A DNA stretch of 7,175 nucleotides from Pseudomonadota bacterium (GTDB taxonomy: Bacteria; Pseudomonadota; Alphaproteobacteria; Acetobacterales; Acetobacteraceae), in contig JAJZCS010000100.1 in the NCBI GenBank assembly GCA_021829055.1, forward strand, positions 1 through 7,175, read 5' to 3'. Below, piece after piece: positions 6,863 through 7,175 of this stretch. Position 1 is the first letter of the stretch; each line of letters begins with the position of its first letter. Below the pieces are notes generated by a model, which did no database searches, was not told the DNA's origin, and was given only the letters and a program-made list of their open reading frames with translations. A program made the translations under genes and the position numbers.

Positions 6863-7175
6863 TAGCTGGCAAGCCTAAACGGATCGCCTTTTATTCTTTG
6901 CTCAGGAACACCCAAGACTCGTGTTCGACCCGGGGGCGCGGCCGCGTTATTGGCCAAGAAGCAGGATTTTTCATCCTTCTTGGGATCCGCTCTCCGGGAG
7001 GTTCGCCAGCGGACGCGGTCCGTGCAGCAGCTTGGTACTGCCGTTCAAGCGCTTCATTGGCCGGATCACGATGCCGACGTCCGAGGTTTTTTCCGGCGTC
7101 ATTTCCGACTTTTTGGCAAAAATCAGACAGCTGGGTCAGGCAGCCACTGCCGCAGAGGCAAACCTCCTGGGCACC
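6863..7175 (+). pseudogene. Coding-like but frame-split sequence running off the right edge
   Basis: From about 6920 to 7085 one plus frame gives a plausible helical peptide (LLAKKQDFSSFLGSALREVR, then QRTRSVQQLGTAVQALHWPD). From about 7090 to the edge the next frame looks better (SGVISDFLAKIRQLGQAATA, then AEANLLGT). Removing one T from the six-T run at 7086-7091 joins them. No ATG starts the first part; TTG at 6950 or an upstream break is possible, and an ATG at 7071 lies in the second frame. This may be a broken gene, a slippage site or a sequence error. I recognise no family. Confidence 0.25.
6954..6983. repeat. Inverted repeat near the right end
   Basis: CCAAGAAG (6954-6961) and CTTCTTGG (6976-6983) are perfect inverted repeats of 8 bp. 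An alternative fold pairs CCAAGA with TCTTGG and AGGAT with ATCCT, leaving a 3-base bulge and the loop TTTTC. No T-run follows on either strand. It lies inside the coding-like stretch, so its role is unclear. Confidence 0.4.

Noticed and set aside
6905..6945. GTTCGACC resembling a tRNA T-loop on the plus strand
   Set aside because: The flanking bases do not form a T-stem, and no other tRNA arm is found upstream.
6971..7102. 43-codon minus-strand frame (begins MTPEKTSDVGIVIRP)
   Set aside because: It looks protein-like with good third-position GC, but has no Shine-Dalgarno, no recognised family, and shares its composition bias with the plus-strand frame. It is kept as an alternative, not called.

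Overview
The window looks like chromosomal DNA from an alphaproteobacterium, most likely of the Rhodospirillales/Acetobacterales (acetic-acid-bacterium side). The reasons are a moderately high GC content, a HpnL-type hopanoid-locus membrane protein, and the style of the MiaA, IlvB, IlvN and SerB proteins. The genus cannot be named from sequence reading alone.

Layout from left to right. Positions 1-39 (minus) hold the first codons of a gene that resembles thioredoxin and runs off the left edge. Just upstream of it is a terminator-like hairpin inside a 25-codon open frame. Positions 149-1153 (minus) hold hpnL. Positions 1343-3639 (minus) hold the two acetolactate synthase subunits, ilvN and ilvB, joined by an ATGA stop/start overlap. 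Positions 3696-4673 (minus) hold miaA, 56 bases upstream of ilvB. Positions 4672-5544 (plus) hold serB, divergent from miaA, with the two ATG codons nested in one CATG. A gene-poor gap (5545-6018) carries a strong 12-bp hairpin. Positions 6019-6489 (plus) encode a small glycine-zipper lipoprotein. The right end (6490-7175) has no intact gene that I recognise. It has coding-like stretches that change frame at T-runs, which suggests decayed genes, slippage sites or sequence errors.

How the genes relate. miaA, ilvB and ilvN can form one leftward transcription unit that joins tRNA modification to the first committed step of branched-chain amino acid synthesis. ilvC does not follow ilvN here. hpnL lies 189 bases downstream and could be a separate unit. 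SerB makes serine from phosphoserine. The tight miaA/serB start-codon junction means each promoter must lie inside the opposite gene.

I see no mobile element, CRISPR array, tRNA or rRNA, and no convincing undescribed multi-gene system. The best leads are the leader-like arrangement in front of the thioredoxin-like gene, the CATG start junction, and the frame-split sequence at the right end.
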